DNA from: Phycicoccus sp. HDW14
GTDB taxonomy: Bacteria > Actinomycetota > Actinomycetes > Actinomycetales > Dermatophilaceae
Reading direction: 5' to 3'
DNA length: 64,000 nt
Assembly (NCBI RefSeq): GCF_011383005.1
Contig: NZ_CP049935.1
Span: forward strand, 1,736,001-1,800,000
The number at the start of each line of letters is the position of its first letter. Position 1 is the first letter of the stretch. Shown piece by piece: positions 21,423-29,972 of this stretch. The notes under the pieces were generated by a model. It made no database searches. It saw nothing but the letters and a program-made list of their open reading frames with translations, and was not told where the DNA came from. Both the position numbers and the translations under genes were made by a program.

Positions 21423-22371
21423 CGTCCCATCCCCCGCGACGCAGGGCGGACGCCGCCTCGTCGACGAGCTCGACGACCCGGTCGACGAGGTCGAGGTCGG
21501 CGGCGTCGAGCCAGGTGGTGCGCGGGTCGGCGCCGAACCACGACTCCTGCCGCCGGACGAGCCGCCGGGTGCGCAGCGCGGTGTCGGCGACGGCGTCGTC
21601 GAGAGTCATCGCCCCGTCGATGACGGCGAGGGCCTGGGCGTACCCGACGGCCCGGCTCGCGGTGCGCCCCTCGCGCAGGCCGAGGTCGACCAGGGCGCGC
21701 GTCTCCTCGACGAGGCCGCTGTCGAACATCGCCCGGGTGCGCCGGTCGATGCGCCGGTCGAGGGCCTCGCGGTCGAGGCGCAGACCGACGGTCACGGTGG
21801 GGCGCACCGACTCCCGCGTCGGGAGGGTGGCGCTGAACGGCCGTCCGGTCAGCTCGACGACCTCGAGGGCGCGCACGATGCGGCGCGTGTTGTTCGGCTC
21901 GACGGCGGTGGCCGCCTCCGGGTCGACGCGCCGCAGCTCCTCGAGGAGGGCCGCCGTCCCCTGCGACGCGGCGCGCTCCTCGAGGCGCCGGCGGACCTCC
22001 GGGTCGGTCGGCGGGATGTCGAGGCGGTCGAGCAGGGCCCGGACGTACAGCCCGGAGCCGCCGACGACCAGGGGGACGTGGCCTCGCTCGAGGATGCCGG
22101 CGACATCGGCCCGGGCGTGGTGCTGGTAGCCGGCGACGGTCGCCTCGTCGGTGACCTCGAGGACGTCGAGCTGGTGGTGCGGCACGCCCTCGCGCCCGGC
22201 CGGCGGCAGCTTGGCCGTGCCGATGTCCATCCCCCGGTAGAGCTGGGAGGCATCGGCGCCGACCACCTCGCCGTCGAGCCGATGGGCCAGGGCGACGCCG
22301 AGGTCGGACTTGCCGGTGGCGGTGGGGCCGACGACCGCGACGACGAGGCCGGCAGCGGCGGTCGGCGCCAC
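21406..22371 (-). CDS. miaA: tRNA dimethylallyltransferase
   Basis: Adds the dimethylallyl group to A37 of UNN-reading tRNAs. 321 residues, with P-loop VVGPTATGKSDLG near the N-terminus, DASQLYRGMDIGTAK, VVGGSGLYVRALL and the C-terminal QESWFGADPRTTWLDA. GTG start 22371, one base after the def stop. Product i6A is the substrate of MiaB, encoded nearby. Confidence 0.96.
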   Translation of the reverse strand: MAPTAAAGLVVAVVGPTATGKSDLGVALAHRLDGEVVGADASQLYRGMDIGTAKLPPAGREGVPHHQLDVLEVTDEATVAGYQHHARADVAGILERGHVPLVVGGSGLYVRALLDRLDIPPTDPEVRRRLEERAASQGTAALLEELRRVDPEAATAVEPNNTRRIVRALEVVELTGRPFSATLPTRESVRPTVTVGLRLDREALDRRIDRRTRAMFDSGLVEETRALVDLGLREGRTASRAVGYAQALAVIDGAMTLDDAVADTALRTRRLVRRQESWFGADPRTTWLDAADLDLVDRVVELVDEAASALRRGGWDDGGHG

Positions 22372-22372
22372 G

Positions 22373-22978
22373 TCAGTCCGCGCGCTCGTCGTCGGGCGTC
22401 TCGTCGTCGTGGCCGAAGGGGTCGCGGTCCTCGCCCGGCATCCAGGTCAGGCCGGGGGTGCCCCAGCCGTTGGCCTTGACCGCCTTCTTGGCCTTGCGGG
22501 CGTAGCGGCCGGAGAGCCGGTCGACGTAGAGGAACCCGTTGAGGTGGTCGTACTCGTGCTGGAGCATCCGCGCGAACCATCCGGTGGCCTCGTAGCGCAG
22601 CTCGTGGCCGTCGACGTCCTGGCCGGTGAGCACGGCCTGCTCGCCGCGACGCAGCGGGTAGGACTCGCCGGGCACCGACAGGCAGCCCTCGGACTCCTCG
22701 TGCGGGTCGGGGTCGCCGGCCACCGGCTTCGCGGCGACGAGGTAGGGGTTGATGACGACGCCGCGGGGCGGGATGCCGTCGTCGTTGGCCAGCTGCCAGG
22801 TGAAGATGCGCAGGCCCACACCGACCTGCGGCGCGGCCAGCCCGACCCCGCGGGCGGCGTCCATCGTCTCGTACATGTCCGCGACCAGCTCGCGGATGCC
22901 GTCGTCGATGACCTCGACGGGCTCGGCGCGGCGGTGGAGGACGGGGTCTCCGGTGATGACGACGGGGCGGATGGTCAT
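22373..22978 (-). CDS. def: Peptide deformylase
   Basis: Removes the N-formyl group from nascent proteins. 201 residues with all three motifs: GVGLAAPQVG (45-54), EGCLS (97-101, metal ligand Cys99) and HEYDH (141-145). The C-terminus adds about 30 charged residues after GWGTPGLTWMPGED, longer than the minimal enzyme. It is the first gene of a tight def-miaA-dapF operon: the gap to miaA is one base. Confidence 0.96.
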   Translation of the reverse strand: MTIRPVVITGDPVLHRRAEPVEVIDDGIRELVADMYETMDAARGVGLAAPQVGVGLRIFTWQLANDDGIPPRGVVINPYLVAAKPVAGDPDPHEESEGCLSVPGESYPLRRGEQAVLTGQDVDGHELRYEATGWFARMLQHEYDHLNGFLYVDRLSGRYARKAKKAVKANGWGTPGLTWMPGEDRDPFGHDDETPDDERAD

Positions 22979-23109
22979 GCGGCCGATTCTTCCAGAGCCG
23001 CCGGCCCGGACGGACGGCGGGAAAGGGCTGGCGCGCCGGGCCGTTCGGGTGTGGACTGGTCCTGCTCCCTCGGGAGCACGCCCTGTCACCGAGTGGAAGG
23101 AGGTCGCCG

Positions 23110-23301
23110 ATGGGATTCCTCGACAGCGCCAAGGAGAAGCTCACCGAGCTGGCCGAGCAGCACCCCGACCAGGTCGAGTCGCTCAGCGACCAGGCCATCG
23201 AGCGCGGCGGCGACGCCGTCGACTCGGCGACGGGTGGCAAGTACGCCGACAAGGTCGACCAGGCCCAGGCCAAGGCCGACGAGGCGATCGGCGAGCGGTG
23301 A
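23110..23301 (+). CDS. MT0933-family small antitoxin-like protein
   Basis: A 63-residue, highly charged helical protein (MGFLDSAKEKLTELAEQHPD, ending QAKADEAIGER) resembling the Rv0909/MT0933 family, annotated as antitoxins in mycobacteria. A strong purine-rich GGAAGGAGG precedes the start. No toxin gene is adjacent on this strand, so the antitoxin label is only by family. Related small proteins in actinobacteria also look like stress-response CsbD-type helices. A hairpin terminator follows. Confidence 0.75.
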   Translation: MGFLDSAKEKLTELAEQHPDQVESLSDQAIERGGDAVDSATGGKYADKVDQAQAKADEAIGER

Positions 23302-23324
23302 CCTGACCCGAGGCCGCGAGGTTT

Positions 23325-23358
23325 CGAGGCCCCCGACCGGTTCCGGTCGGGGGTCTCG
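23325..23358 (+). terminator. Terminator hairpin after the MT0933-like gene
   Basis: 15-bp stem with one G-T wobble (CGAGGCCCCCGACCG against CGGTCGGGGGTCTCG) and a 4-base loop, 23 bases after the stop codon. Confidence 0.8.
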
Positions 23359-23485
23359 TCCGTTCGGACAGGATGGGGCTCGACCTTCGGCCACGACTCG
23401 TGTCGCAGGCCGGCTTTCGCGCCTGCGGCACCGAAGGGTTCCCTACCCTCGAGGTTCCTGCACACCCCCTCGGAAAGGACGCGCC

Positions 23486-23689
23486 GTGTCGCACTGGCAC
23501 TCCGGGCTCCCGAAGCTCGAGCTCGAGCCGTTCGACCCGACCCCGCTCTACGACGCGGTCCGCTCGACCGTCGCCGAGACCGCGGTGGCGCAGGAGCGCC
23601 GCCGCACCAGCCTGCGGACCGCCGGCATCGTCGGCGCCGTCGTCACGGCGTGTGCCGTCGTCGGCGGGCTCGTGGCCCTCCTCGCCTGA
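23486..23689 (+). CDS. Small single-span membrane protein
   Basis: A 67-residue hypothetical protein. Residues 1-43 are polar (SHWHSGLPKLELEPFDPTPL), then TAGIVGAVVTACAVVGGLVALLA forms one membrane span with the C-terminus at the membrane edge, an N-in orientation by the arginine cluster RRRTSLR. GTG start 23486 follows GGAAAGGA. Function not recognised. Confidence 0.65.
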   Translation: MSHWHSGLPKLELEPFDPTPLYDAVRSTVAETAVAQERRRTSLRTAGIVGAVVTACAVVGGLVALLA

Positions 23690-23700
23690 CGCCCTCCGGC

Positions 23701-23742
23701 CTCAGGCCCCTCCGGGCTCAGGCCCCTCCGGGCTCAGGCCCC
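23701..23742. repeat. 16-bp tandem repeat overlapping the miaB stop
   Basis: The unit CTCAGGCCCCTCCGGG occurs twice in full and once in part (23701, 23717, 23733). Each copy carries the minus-strand TGA. The third provides the actual miaB stop. Confidence 0.9.
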
Positions 23743-25248
23743 GCAGGCGGGCGCCGCGACCGGCGCCTGCGGCCGCCCGACGGACGGCATCCCCAGCGAG
23801 ACACCCGGCTTGCCGGGCACCGGCGCGTCCTGGAGCGCCGCCCAGGCATCCCCGCCGCGCGTCCGACGCACCGCGTAGATGCCTTCTCGCACACCGCTGT
23901 CGGCGACGAGGTGGTGCGGTGCGCCGTACGTGACGCCCACCGTGACGGCGTCGCCCGGCCGGGGGCGCTCGGCGCCGTCCGGCACGGCGAAGTGCACGAG
24001 CCGGTTGTCGCGGGCCCGCCCGGACATCCGGGAGGTCTCGCCGTCCTTGCGGCCCTCGCCCGGCGCCACGAGCACCTCGACGTCCCGGCCCTCGAGGGCG
24101 CGGTTGCCGGCCCAGGAGACCTGCTCCTGGAGGGCGATGAGACGGTCGAACCGCTCCTGGACGACGGCCTTCGGAACCTGGTCGGCCATCGTCGCCGCCG
24201 GGGTGCCGGCGCGGATCGAGTACTGGAAGGTGAAGGCGCTCGAGAAGCGGGAGGCCTCGACGACCCGCAGGGTCTCGGCGAAGTCCTCCTCGGTCTCGCC
24301 GGGGAACCCGACGATGAGGTCGGTGGTGATCGCGGCGTCGGGCATCGCGGCCCGGACCCGGTCGATGATGCCGAGGAACCGCTCGCTGCGGTAGCTGCGG
24401 CGCATCGCCTTGAGCACGCGGTCGGAGCCGGACTGGAGCGGCATGTGCAGGCTCGGCATGACGTTGGGGGTCTCGGCCATCGCCTCGATGACGTCGTCGG
24501 TGAACGCCGCCGGGTGCGGGCTCGTGAAGCGCACGCGCTCGAGGCCGTCGATGTCGCCGCAGGCCCGCAACAGCTTGCCGAAGGCCAGCCGCTCGCCGAA
24601 CTCGACGCCGTAGGTGTTGACGTTCTGCCCGAGCAGGGTCACCTCGACGACGCCCTGGGCGACGAGCGCCTCGATCTCGGCGAGGACGTCGCCGGGGCGG
24701 CGGTCCTGCTCCTTGCCGCGCAGGCTCGGGACGATGCAGAAGGTGCAGGTGTTGTTGCAGCCCACCGAGATCGACACCCAGCCGGCGAAGGCCGAGTCGC
24801 GCCGGGTCGGCAGGGTGGAGGGGAAGGTCTCGAGCGACTCGAGGATCTCGACCTCGGCGCGCTTGTTGTGGCGGGCCCGGTCGAGCAGGGCCGGCAGGCT
24901 GCCGATGTTGTGCGTCCCGAAGACGACGTCGACCCACGGGGCTCGCTTGACGATGGACTCGCGGTCCTTCTGCGCCATGCACCCACCGACGGCGATCTGC
25001 AGGTCGGGGTTGGCGGTCTTGGCGGGGCGCAGCTGGCCGAGGTTGCCGTACAGCTTGTTGTCGGCGTTCTCGCGCACGGCGCAGGTGTTGAACACGACGA
25101 CGTCGGCCACCTCGGGCCGGCGGTCCGCGGGCAGGCTCGCGAGGTCGACGTACCCGGCGGTCTCGAGCAGGCCGGCGAGGCGCTCGGAGTCGTGCACGTT
25201 CATCTGGCACCCGTGGGTGCGCACGTCGTAGGTCCTGGCAGCAGTCAT
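23734..25248 (-). CDS. miaB: tRNA-2-methylthio-N6-dimethylallyladenosine synthase
   Basis: Radical SAM enzyme that thiomethylates i6A37, the product of MiaA. 504 residues. N-terminal domain with [13 protein letters not shown] and [11 protein letters not shown]. Radical SAM core [11 protein letters not shown] (CxxxxxxC variant of CxxxCxxC). C-terminal TRAM domain ending near [12 protein letters not shown], with an unconserved extension [20 protein letters not shown]. The ATG at 25248 ([15 protein letters not shown]) is the family start. Ends inside a 16-bp tandem repeat. Confidence 0.96.
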   Translation of the reverse strand: MTAARTYDVRTHGCQMNVHDSERLAGLLETAGYVDLASLPADRRPEVADVVVFNTCAVRENADNKLYGNLGQLRPAKTANPDLQIAVGGCMAQKDRESIVKRAPWVDVVFGTHNIGSLPALLDRARHNKRAEVEILESLETFPSTLPTRRDSAFAGWVSISVGCNNTCTFCIVPSLRGKEQDRRPGDVLAEIEALVAQGVVEVTLLGQNVNTYGVEFGERLAFGKLLRACGDIDGLERVRFTSPHPAAFTDDVIEAMAETPNVMPSLHMPLQSGSDRVLKAMRRSYRSERFLGIIDRVRAAMPDAAITTDLIVGFPGETEEDFAETLRVVEASRFSSAFTFQYSIRAGTPAATMADQVPKAVVQERFDRLIALQEQVSWAGNRALEGRDVEVLVAPGEGRKDGETSRMSGRARDNRLVHFAVPDGAERPRPGDAVTVGVTYGAPHHLVADSGVREGIYAVRRTRGGDAWAALQDAPVPGKPGVSLGMPSVGRPQAPVAAPACGA

Positions 25249-25307
25249 GGCGCCACCAAGGGTACGAGCCGATGCCGTGCGGCGCGGAATCGCCGCCGCC
25301 CGGTCGC

Positions 25308-26147
25308 TCACGCGAGGCGGGTGATGGTGACGACGACCCGCAGCGCCGCGGTCGCCCGCCCCGAGTAGATCCCCTTGAACGGCGGCACGTCGTCGTAGTC
25401 GCGGCCGCGGGCGACGACGACGTGCTCGACCCCCACGGGGGTGCCGTTCGTCGGGTCCGCCGCGACCCAGGCGTCGTCCCAGAACTCGACCCAGGCGTGG
25501 CTCTCCCCCGAGGCGCTCTCGCCGACGGCGAGGTCACGCTTCGGCACGAGGTAGCCCGACACGTAGCGGGCGGGGATGCCCAGGGCCCGCAGGGCGCCGA
25601 TGGTGATGTGCGCGAAGTCCTGGCAGACGCCGGCGCGGTTGGCCCAGGCGTCCTCACCCTTGCTGCGGACACCCGTCGCGCCCGGGCGGTACTCCATCTC
25701 CTCGCGGACCCGGCGGCACACCGCGTCGGCGGCCTCCCGGGGGGTGGGGAGCCCGCGCACCTCCTCGACGAGGGCACCGACGCCGTCGCCCGGCCGGGTC
25801 CGGGCGGAGACCATGAGCCACTCGTAGAGCCGGTCCTGCACGGCGGGGTCGCGCACCGTGTCCCAGGTGCTCGTGGCCGAGGACGGGGCGACCTCCGCTC
25901 GCTCGACCGTGGAGATGGCCTCGATGTCGAGCCGCTCGTGGGCGGCCAGGCTCTCCATGGCCATGACGTGGGTGCCCCAATGATCGCGGTAGACGTGGCT
26001 CCACGTCATCGGCCGGATCCGGATGCGGTTCTCGAGGGTGGTCTGGCCGGGCTCGTTGAGCGGGGTCATCCGCAGCTCGTTGTGCGCGGCGCGGACCGGC
26101 CCGTCGTAGCCCAGCCCGGTCGTGTGGACGATGCGGTAGCGGCGCAC
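25308..26147 (-). CDS. Transglutaminase-like protein of the ATP-grasp module
   Basis: A 279-residue protein with an N-terminal beta region ([18 protein letters not shown]) and a transglutaminase core. Catalytic triad candidates are Cys175 (GVCQDFAH), His217 ([10 protein letters not shown]) and Asp231 (AADPTNG). It acts as a predicted peptidase or amidotransferase. It is the third gene of a contiguous module with the alpha-E and circularly permuted ATP-grasp proteins, one base after the alpha-E stop. Such modules have been predicted by comparative genomics to build or modify peptides; the product is unknown. Confidence 0.9.
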   Translation of the reverse strand: MRRYRIVHTTGLGYDGPVRAAHNELRMTPLNEPGQTTLENRIRIRPMTWSHVYRDHWGTHVMAMESLAAHERLDIEAISTVERAEVAPSSATSTWDTVRDPAVQDRLYEWLMVSARTRPGDGVGALVEEVRGLPTPREAADAVCRRVREEMEYRPGATGVRSKGEDAWANRAGVCQDFAHITIGALRALGIPARYVSGYLVPKRDLAVGESASGESHAWVEFWDDAWVAADPTNGTPVGVEHVVVARGRDYDDVPPFKGIYSGRATAALRVVVTITRLA

Positions 26148-26148
26148 C

Positions 26149-27075
26149 TCAGACCACGTCCCTCGTCCACGTCGTGAGCGGCCCGGACTGGAAGTACCGG
26201 GCGGCGATCGAGGAGGACGCGGTCGTCACGGCGGACTGCACGCGCCGCATCTGGGCGGGCAGGTCGGCGATGACGTCGGTCGTCGCGCGGTACTCCAGCG
26301 ACGTGCGGATCCGGCCCAGCTGGCGACGGGCCTCGTCGGACACCCCGATCCGCTCGGCATGGGCCGGCGACAGGGCCTCGAGCCGGTTCTCGGCCTCGCG
26401 CAGGCTGAAGAACACCGAGCGGGGGAACTCGCGGTCGAGCACGAGGAAGGCGGCGGCCCGGTCGTCGGAGAGCAGCCCGCGCTGGCTGCGCATGAACGCC
26501 TGCTGCGCGCCGCAGCTCGAGAGGACGACCGACCACGGGGCACCCCCACCGGGCATGCCGCCGGTGGCCACGAGCCGGGCGGTCATGTCGGCCCGCTCGA
26601 TGCTGCGGCCGAGGACGAGGAAGTCCCAGGCCTCGTCGTGCGACATCGTCGAGTCGGCGATGCCCGAGACGAGGGCGGCCCGCTCGCGCACCCACGACAG
26701 GTGGCGCTCGGTCACCATCCCCCGGCCGAAGCCGTTCCACCGGTGCCACGTCGTGTTGATGCCCTCCCACAGCTCGGTCGAGAGGGTCTCGCGGGCCCGG
26801 CGGGCGTTCTCGCGGGCGGCGAACCAGGCGCCGGAGATCGAGCTGGGGTTGCTGCGGTCGAAGACCAGCGAGCCCCCCACGTCGTCGAACGAGACGTCAC
26901 CCTCGTGCGGGAGGCCCATGATCACCGAGAGGACGGTGCGCGAGGCCGCGGACTCGTCGGCCACCGGGTCCTCGAGCAGCTGCAGGCGCAGGACGTCGAT
27001 GATCCGGGCCGTGCCGTCGGCCCGCTCGGTGTACCGGCCGATCCAGAAGAGCGACTCCGCGATCCGGCTCAGCAC
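26149..27075 (-). CDS. Alpha-E domain protein
   Basis: A 308-residue all-helical protein of the alpha-E family. It opens MLSRIAESLFWIGRYTERAD with the conserved RYTERAD (14-20), and a second matching helix FLVLGRSIERADMTARLV follows in the middle. No catalytic activity is established; it is always found with circularly permuted ATP-grasp and transglutaminase genes and may be a ligand- or peptide-carrier subunit. GTG start 27075 lies inside the end of the ATP-grasp gene (overlap 7 bases). Confidence 0.9.
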   Translation of the reverse strand: MLSRIAESLFWIGRYTERADGTARIIDVLRLQLLEDPVADESAASRTVLSVIMGLPHEGDVSFDDVGGSLVFDRSNPSSISGAWFAARENARRARETLSTELWEGINTTWHRWNGFGRGMVTERHLSWVRERAALVSGIADSTMSHDEAWDFLVLGRSIERADMTARLVATGGMPGGGAPWSVVLSSCGAQQAFMRSQRGLLSDDRAAAFLVLDREFPRSVFFSLREAENRLEALSPAHAERIGVSDEARRQLGRIRTSLEYRATTDVIADLPAQMRRVQSAVTTASSSIAARYFQSGPLTTWTRDVV

Positions 27076-28712
27076 GACGCCTCCCCGCCCTCGTCGTGCG
27101 ACCCGCGCGGCCGCCGTTCCTGCTGCTGCTGCTGTTGCTGCTGGGCGCGCATGCTGTCCTCGAGCGAGGCCGTGGGGGCGCTCATGACGACGACCTCCCG
27201 GTTGTCGGGGTGCGGGGTCGCCGCGCTGACGCTGGCCCGGCGGTCCGAGAGCACCCAGGTGTCCTTGGACCCGCCGCCCTGGCTCGAGTTCACGACGAGC
27301 TCTCCCTCCGGCAGGGCCACCCGGGTCAGGCCGCCCGGCAGGACCCGCACCCGCTCGCCGTCGTTGACCGCGAACGGGCGCAGGTCGACGTGGCGGGGCG
27401 CGAGGCCGCCGTCGATGAAGGTCGGCACGGTCGAGAGCTGGACGACCGGCTGGGCGATCCAGCCGCGCGGGTCGGCCTCGAGGGCGCCGCGCAGCCGGTC
27501 GAGGGTGGGGCCGTCGGCGCGGGGTCCGACGACCAGGCCTTTGCCGCCGGAGCCGTCGACCGGCTTGACGACCATCTCGTCGAGGTGGTCGAGGACGTGC
27601 CTCAGCGAGTCCGGCTCGGCGCACCGGAAGGTGTCGACGTTGGGCAGGATCGGGTCCTCGTCGAGGTAGAAGCGGGTCAGGGCCGGCAGGTAGCTGTAGA
27701 TGAGCTTGTCGTCGGCGACCCCGTTGCCGAGCGCGTTCGCGACCGTCACCCGGCCGGCGCGCATCGCCGAGACGAGGCCCGCGACGCCGAGCACCGAGTC
27801 CCCGCGGAAGTGCACCGGGTCGATGAACTCGTCGTCGACGCGCCGGTAGATGACGTCGACGGGACGGTCACCGGTCGTCGTGCGCATCCGGACCTGGCCG
27901 CCGACGCAGACGAGGTCGCGGCCCTCGACGAGCTCGACGCCCATCATCCGGGCGAGCAGGGCGTGCTCGAAGTAGGCGGAGTTGAAGACGCCCGGGGTGA
28001 GGACGACGACCGTCGGGTCGCTCGCGCCGTCCGGGGCGGCGGCCCGCAGTGCCGCGAGCAGCATCCGCGGGTAGTCGTGCACCGGGCGGATGCGCATCGT
28101 CGCGAAGGCCTCGGGGAAGACATTGGCCATCGCGCGGCGGTTGGCGATGACGTAGCTGACGCCGGACGGGACGCGGACGTTGTCCTCGAGGACCCGGAAG
28201 GTGCCCTCCTCGTCGCGCACGAGGTCGACACCGGCCACGTGCACGCGCACCCCGTTGGCGGGACGGATGCCGGTGACCGCCCGGTGGTAGTGGTTCGAGC
28301 TGGCGATGAGCCGCCACGGGACGATTCCCTCGTGGACGGCGCGCGGGATCTCGCCCTCGCGCGAGTAGATGTCGTCGAGGAATGCCTCGAGCGCCGTGAC
28401 CCGCTGGGCGACCCCGGACTCGATGACCTGCCACTCGTGGGCCGAGATGACCCGCGGCACGGCGTCGAGCGGGAAGGGCCGCTCCTCCCCGGCGTAGTCG
28501 AAGGTGACGCCCTGGTCGAGGTAGGAGCGGGCGAGGATGTCGGCGCGCTCCTTGAGGGTCGTGCCGGTCATCGAGCGCAGCGTGTGGAAGACCGCCTTGT
28601 ACGGCGTGCGCGGCTCGGCCGGGCTGCCGAGCATCTCGTCCCAGGCCCCTCCCCCGAGCCGGTAGCCGTCGAAGAGGCTGCCTGCGGCGTCGGGGGTGGT
28701 CGGCTCGCTCAC
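27069..28712 (-). CDS. Circularly permuted type 2 ATP-grasp protein with poly-Gln tail
   Basis: Predicted ATP-dependent carboxylate-amine or thiol ligase, 547 residues. Landmarks: VLEDNVRVPSG (174-184), YRRVDDEFIDP (289-299) and the nucleotide-binding VVKPVDGSGGKGLVVG (381-396). The C-terminal tail is unusual: eight consecutive glutamines (524-531) then a charged RRPRGSHDEGGEASC end. The poly-Gln comes from a CAG-type repeat in an otherwise GC-rich gene. Likely substrate is an amino acid or peptide, unknown. First gene of the three-gene module. Confidence 0.93.
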   Translation of the reverse strand: MSEPTTPDAAGSLFDGYRLGGGAWDEMLGSPAEPRTPYKAVFHTLRSMTGTTLKERADILARSYLDQGVTFDYAGEERPFPLDAVPRVISAHEWQVIESGVAQRVTALEAFLDDIYSREGEIPRAVHEGIVPWRLIASSNHYHRAVTGIRPANGVRVHVAGVDLVRDEEGTFRVLEDNVRVPSGVSYVIANRRAMANVFPEAFATMRIRPVHDYPRMLLAALRAAAPDGASDPTVVVLTPGVFNSAYFEHALLARMMGVELVEGRDLVCVGGQVRMRTTTGDRPVDVIYRRVDDEFIDPVHFRGDSVLGVAGLVSAMRAGRVTVANALGNGVADDKLIYSYLPALTRFYLDEDPILPNVDTFRCAEPDSLRHVLDHLDEMVVKPVDGSGGKGLVVGPRADGPTLDRLRGALEADPRGWIAQPVVQLSTVPTFIDGGLAPRHVDLRPFAVNDGERVRVLPGGLTRVALPEGELVVNSSQGGGSKDTWVLSDRRASVSAATPHPDNREVVVMSAPTASLEDSMRAQQQQQQQQERRPRGSHDEGGEASC

Positions 28713-28854
28713 GCGCTCGAACCTAGGGGGAAAGCGTGACCGTGTCATCACGACCCTGTCTCCGGGATGTTTCCGGGCGGACCCTGATGTCGGTGCTCGG
28801 CGCTGCGTGCGAGGCTGGGGCGCAGCGACATCCGTCGCCCTGTCTGGAGGTCCG

Positions 28855-29265
28855 GTGCGCACCCTGCTCAACGTCATCTGGTTCGTGTTCGGCGGCTTCT
28901 GGCTGGCGCTCGGGTACGCGTTCGCCGGGCTGGTGCTCTGCGTGCTCGTCGTGACGTTCCCGCTCGGGGTCGCGTCGTTCCGGATGGCCAGCTACGCCCT
29001 GTGGCCGTTCGGGCGGGCCGTCGTCGAGAAGCCGGGGGCCGGCGCCGGGTCGGCGGTGCTCAACGTCGTGTGGATCGTGCTCGCCGGCTGGTGGCTGGCC
29101 CTCGGCCACCTGCTGACGGCCGTCGCGCAGGCCGTGACGATCATCGGGATCCCGCTGGCGGTGGCCAACCTCAAGATGCTGCCCGTCTCGCTGGTGCCCT
29201 ACGGCAAGGAGATCGTGCCCAGCGACTCGCTGCCCCCGGGCCGGCGCCCGCTGCACTCGCTCTGA
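28855..29265 (+). CDS. YccF-domain integral membrane protein
   Basis: A 136-residue membrane protein of the YccF (DUF307) family. It is built from two similar halves: LLNVIWFVFGGFWLALGY (3-20) and VLNVVWIVLAGWWLALGH (about 69-86), each followed by a span and a conserved polar turn, so it is an internal duplication. Function unknown. GTG start 28855 follows GGAGG by 4 bases. Convergent with recX. Confidence 0.88.
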   Translation: MRTLLNVIWFVFGGFWLALGYAFAGLVLCVLVVTFPLGVASFRMASYALWPFGRAVVEKPGAGAGSAVLNVVWIVLAGWWLALGHLLTAVAQAVTIIGIPLAVANLKMLPVSLVPYGKEIVPSDSLPPGRRPLHSL

Positions 29266-29287
29266 GCCGGGAGCGCCCCGGCCGGCC

Positions 29288-29962
29288 TCAGTCGCGCTGG
29301 TGCTCGGGCGCCTCGCGGACGGCCTCGCGGACGAGGCGCATCGTCAGCTCGGCGTCGTAGCCCTTGCGCGCGAGCATCCCGGCGAGGCGCCGGGTCTGGA
29401 CGACCGGCTCGAGACCGTGCATCGTGCGCAGCTTCTTGGCCACGAGCTGGCGGGCGCGTTCCTCCTCGGCGTGCGGGTCGACCTCGGCGAGGGCGGCGGC
29501 GGCGGTGTCGTCGTCGACGCCCTTGCGCCGCAGCTCCTGGCGCAGGGCCCGGGTGGCCAGGCCCCGGCCGGCCTGCTGGGAGCGCACGAGCATCCCCGCG
29601 TACGCCTCGTCGTCGACGAGCCCGACCTCCTCCATCCGGTCGAGCACGGCCGCCGCGACGTCGTCGGGACAGTCCTTCTTCCGCAGGGCCTGGGCGAGCT
29701 GGGAGCGGCTTCGCGGGGCGGCGGTCAGCTGGCGCAGGACGATCTGGCGGGCCCAGTCGTGCGGGTCGGGCTCGTCGCCGCGGGTGCGGGGGTCACCCTC
29801 GGGGTCGGGTGGGGCCGGTGCCCGTCGGCCGCGGCGCGGGGGCTGGGACCGCGGCTCCTCGGCGAGGATCGCGCGCAGCTCGTCGAGGCCGGGTGCGGCC
29901 GTGGACGAGGCGGGCCCCGCCGCCCACTCGGGCGGCGGGGCCGTGCCGTCGGCGAACGCCAT
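29288..29962 (-). CDS. recX: Regulatory protein RecX
   Basis: Inhibitor of RecA filament growth. 224 residues. The C-terminal 150 residues are the three-helix RecX repeats: RQIVLRQLTAAPRSRSQLAQALRKK, GLVDDEAYAGMLVRSQ, RGLATRALRQELRRKG, and VDPHAEEERARQLVAKKL. The N-terminal 75 residues are disordered and Pro/Arg rich, common in actinobacteria. It begins 10 bases after the recA stop, forming the usual recA-recX operon under SOS control. Confidence 0.94.
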   Translation of the reverse strand: MAFADGTAPPPEWAAGPASSTAAPGLDELRAILAEEPRSQPPRRGRRAPAPPDPEGDPRTRGDEPDPHDWARQIVLRQLTAAPRSRSQLAQALRKKDCPDDVAAAVLDRMEEVGLVDDEAYAGMLVRSQQAGRGLATRALRQELRRKGVDDDTAAAALAEVDPHAEEERARQLVAKKLRTMHGLEPVVQTRRLAGMLARKGYDAELTMRLVREAVREAPEHQRD

Positions 29963-29972
29963 CGGGCGTGCC

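Noticed and set aside
23110..23301. Toxin-antitoxin pair with the next small gene
   Set aside because: The neighbour is a single-span membrane protein without toxin features and is separated by a terminator.
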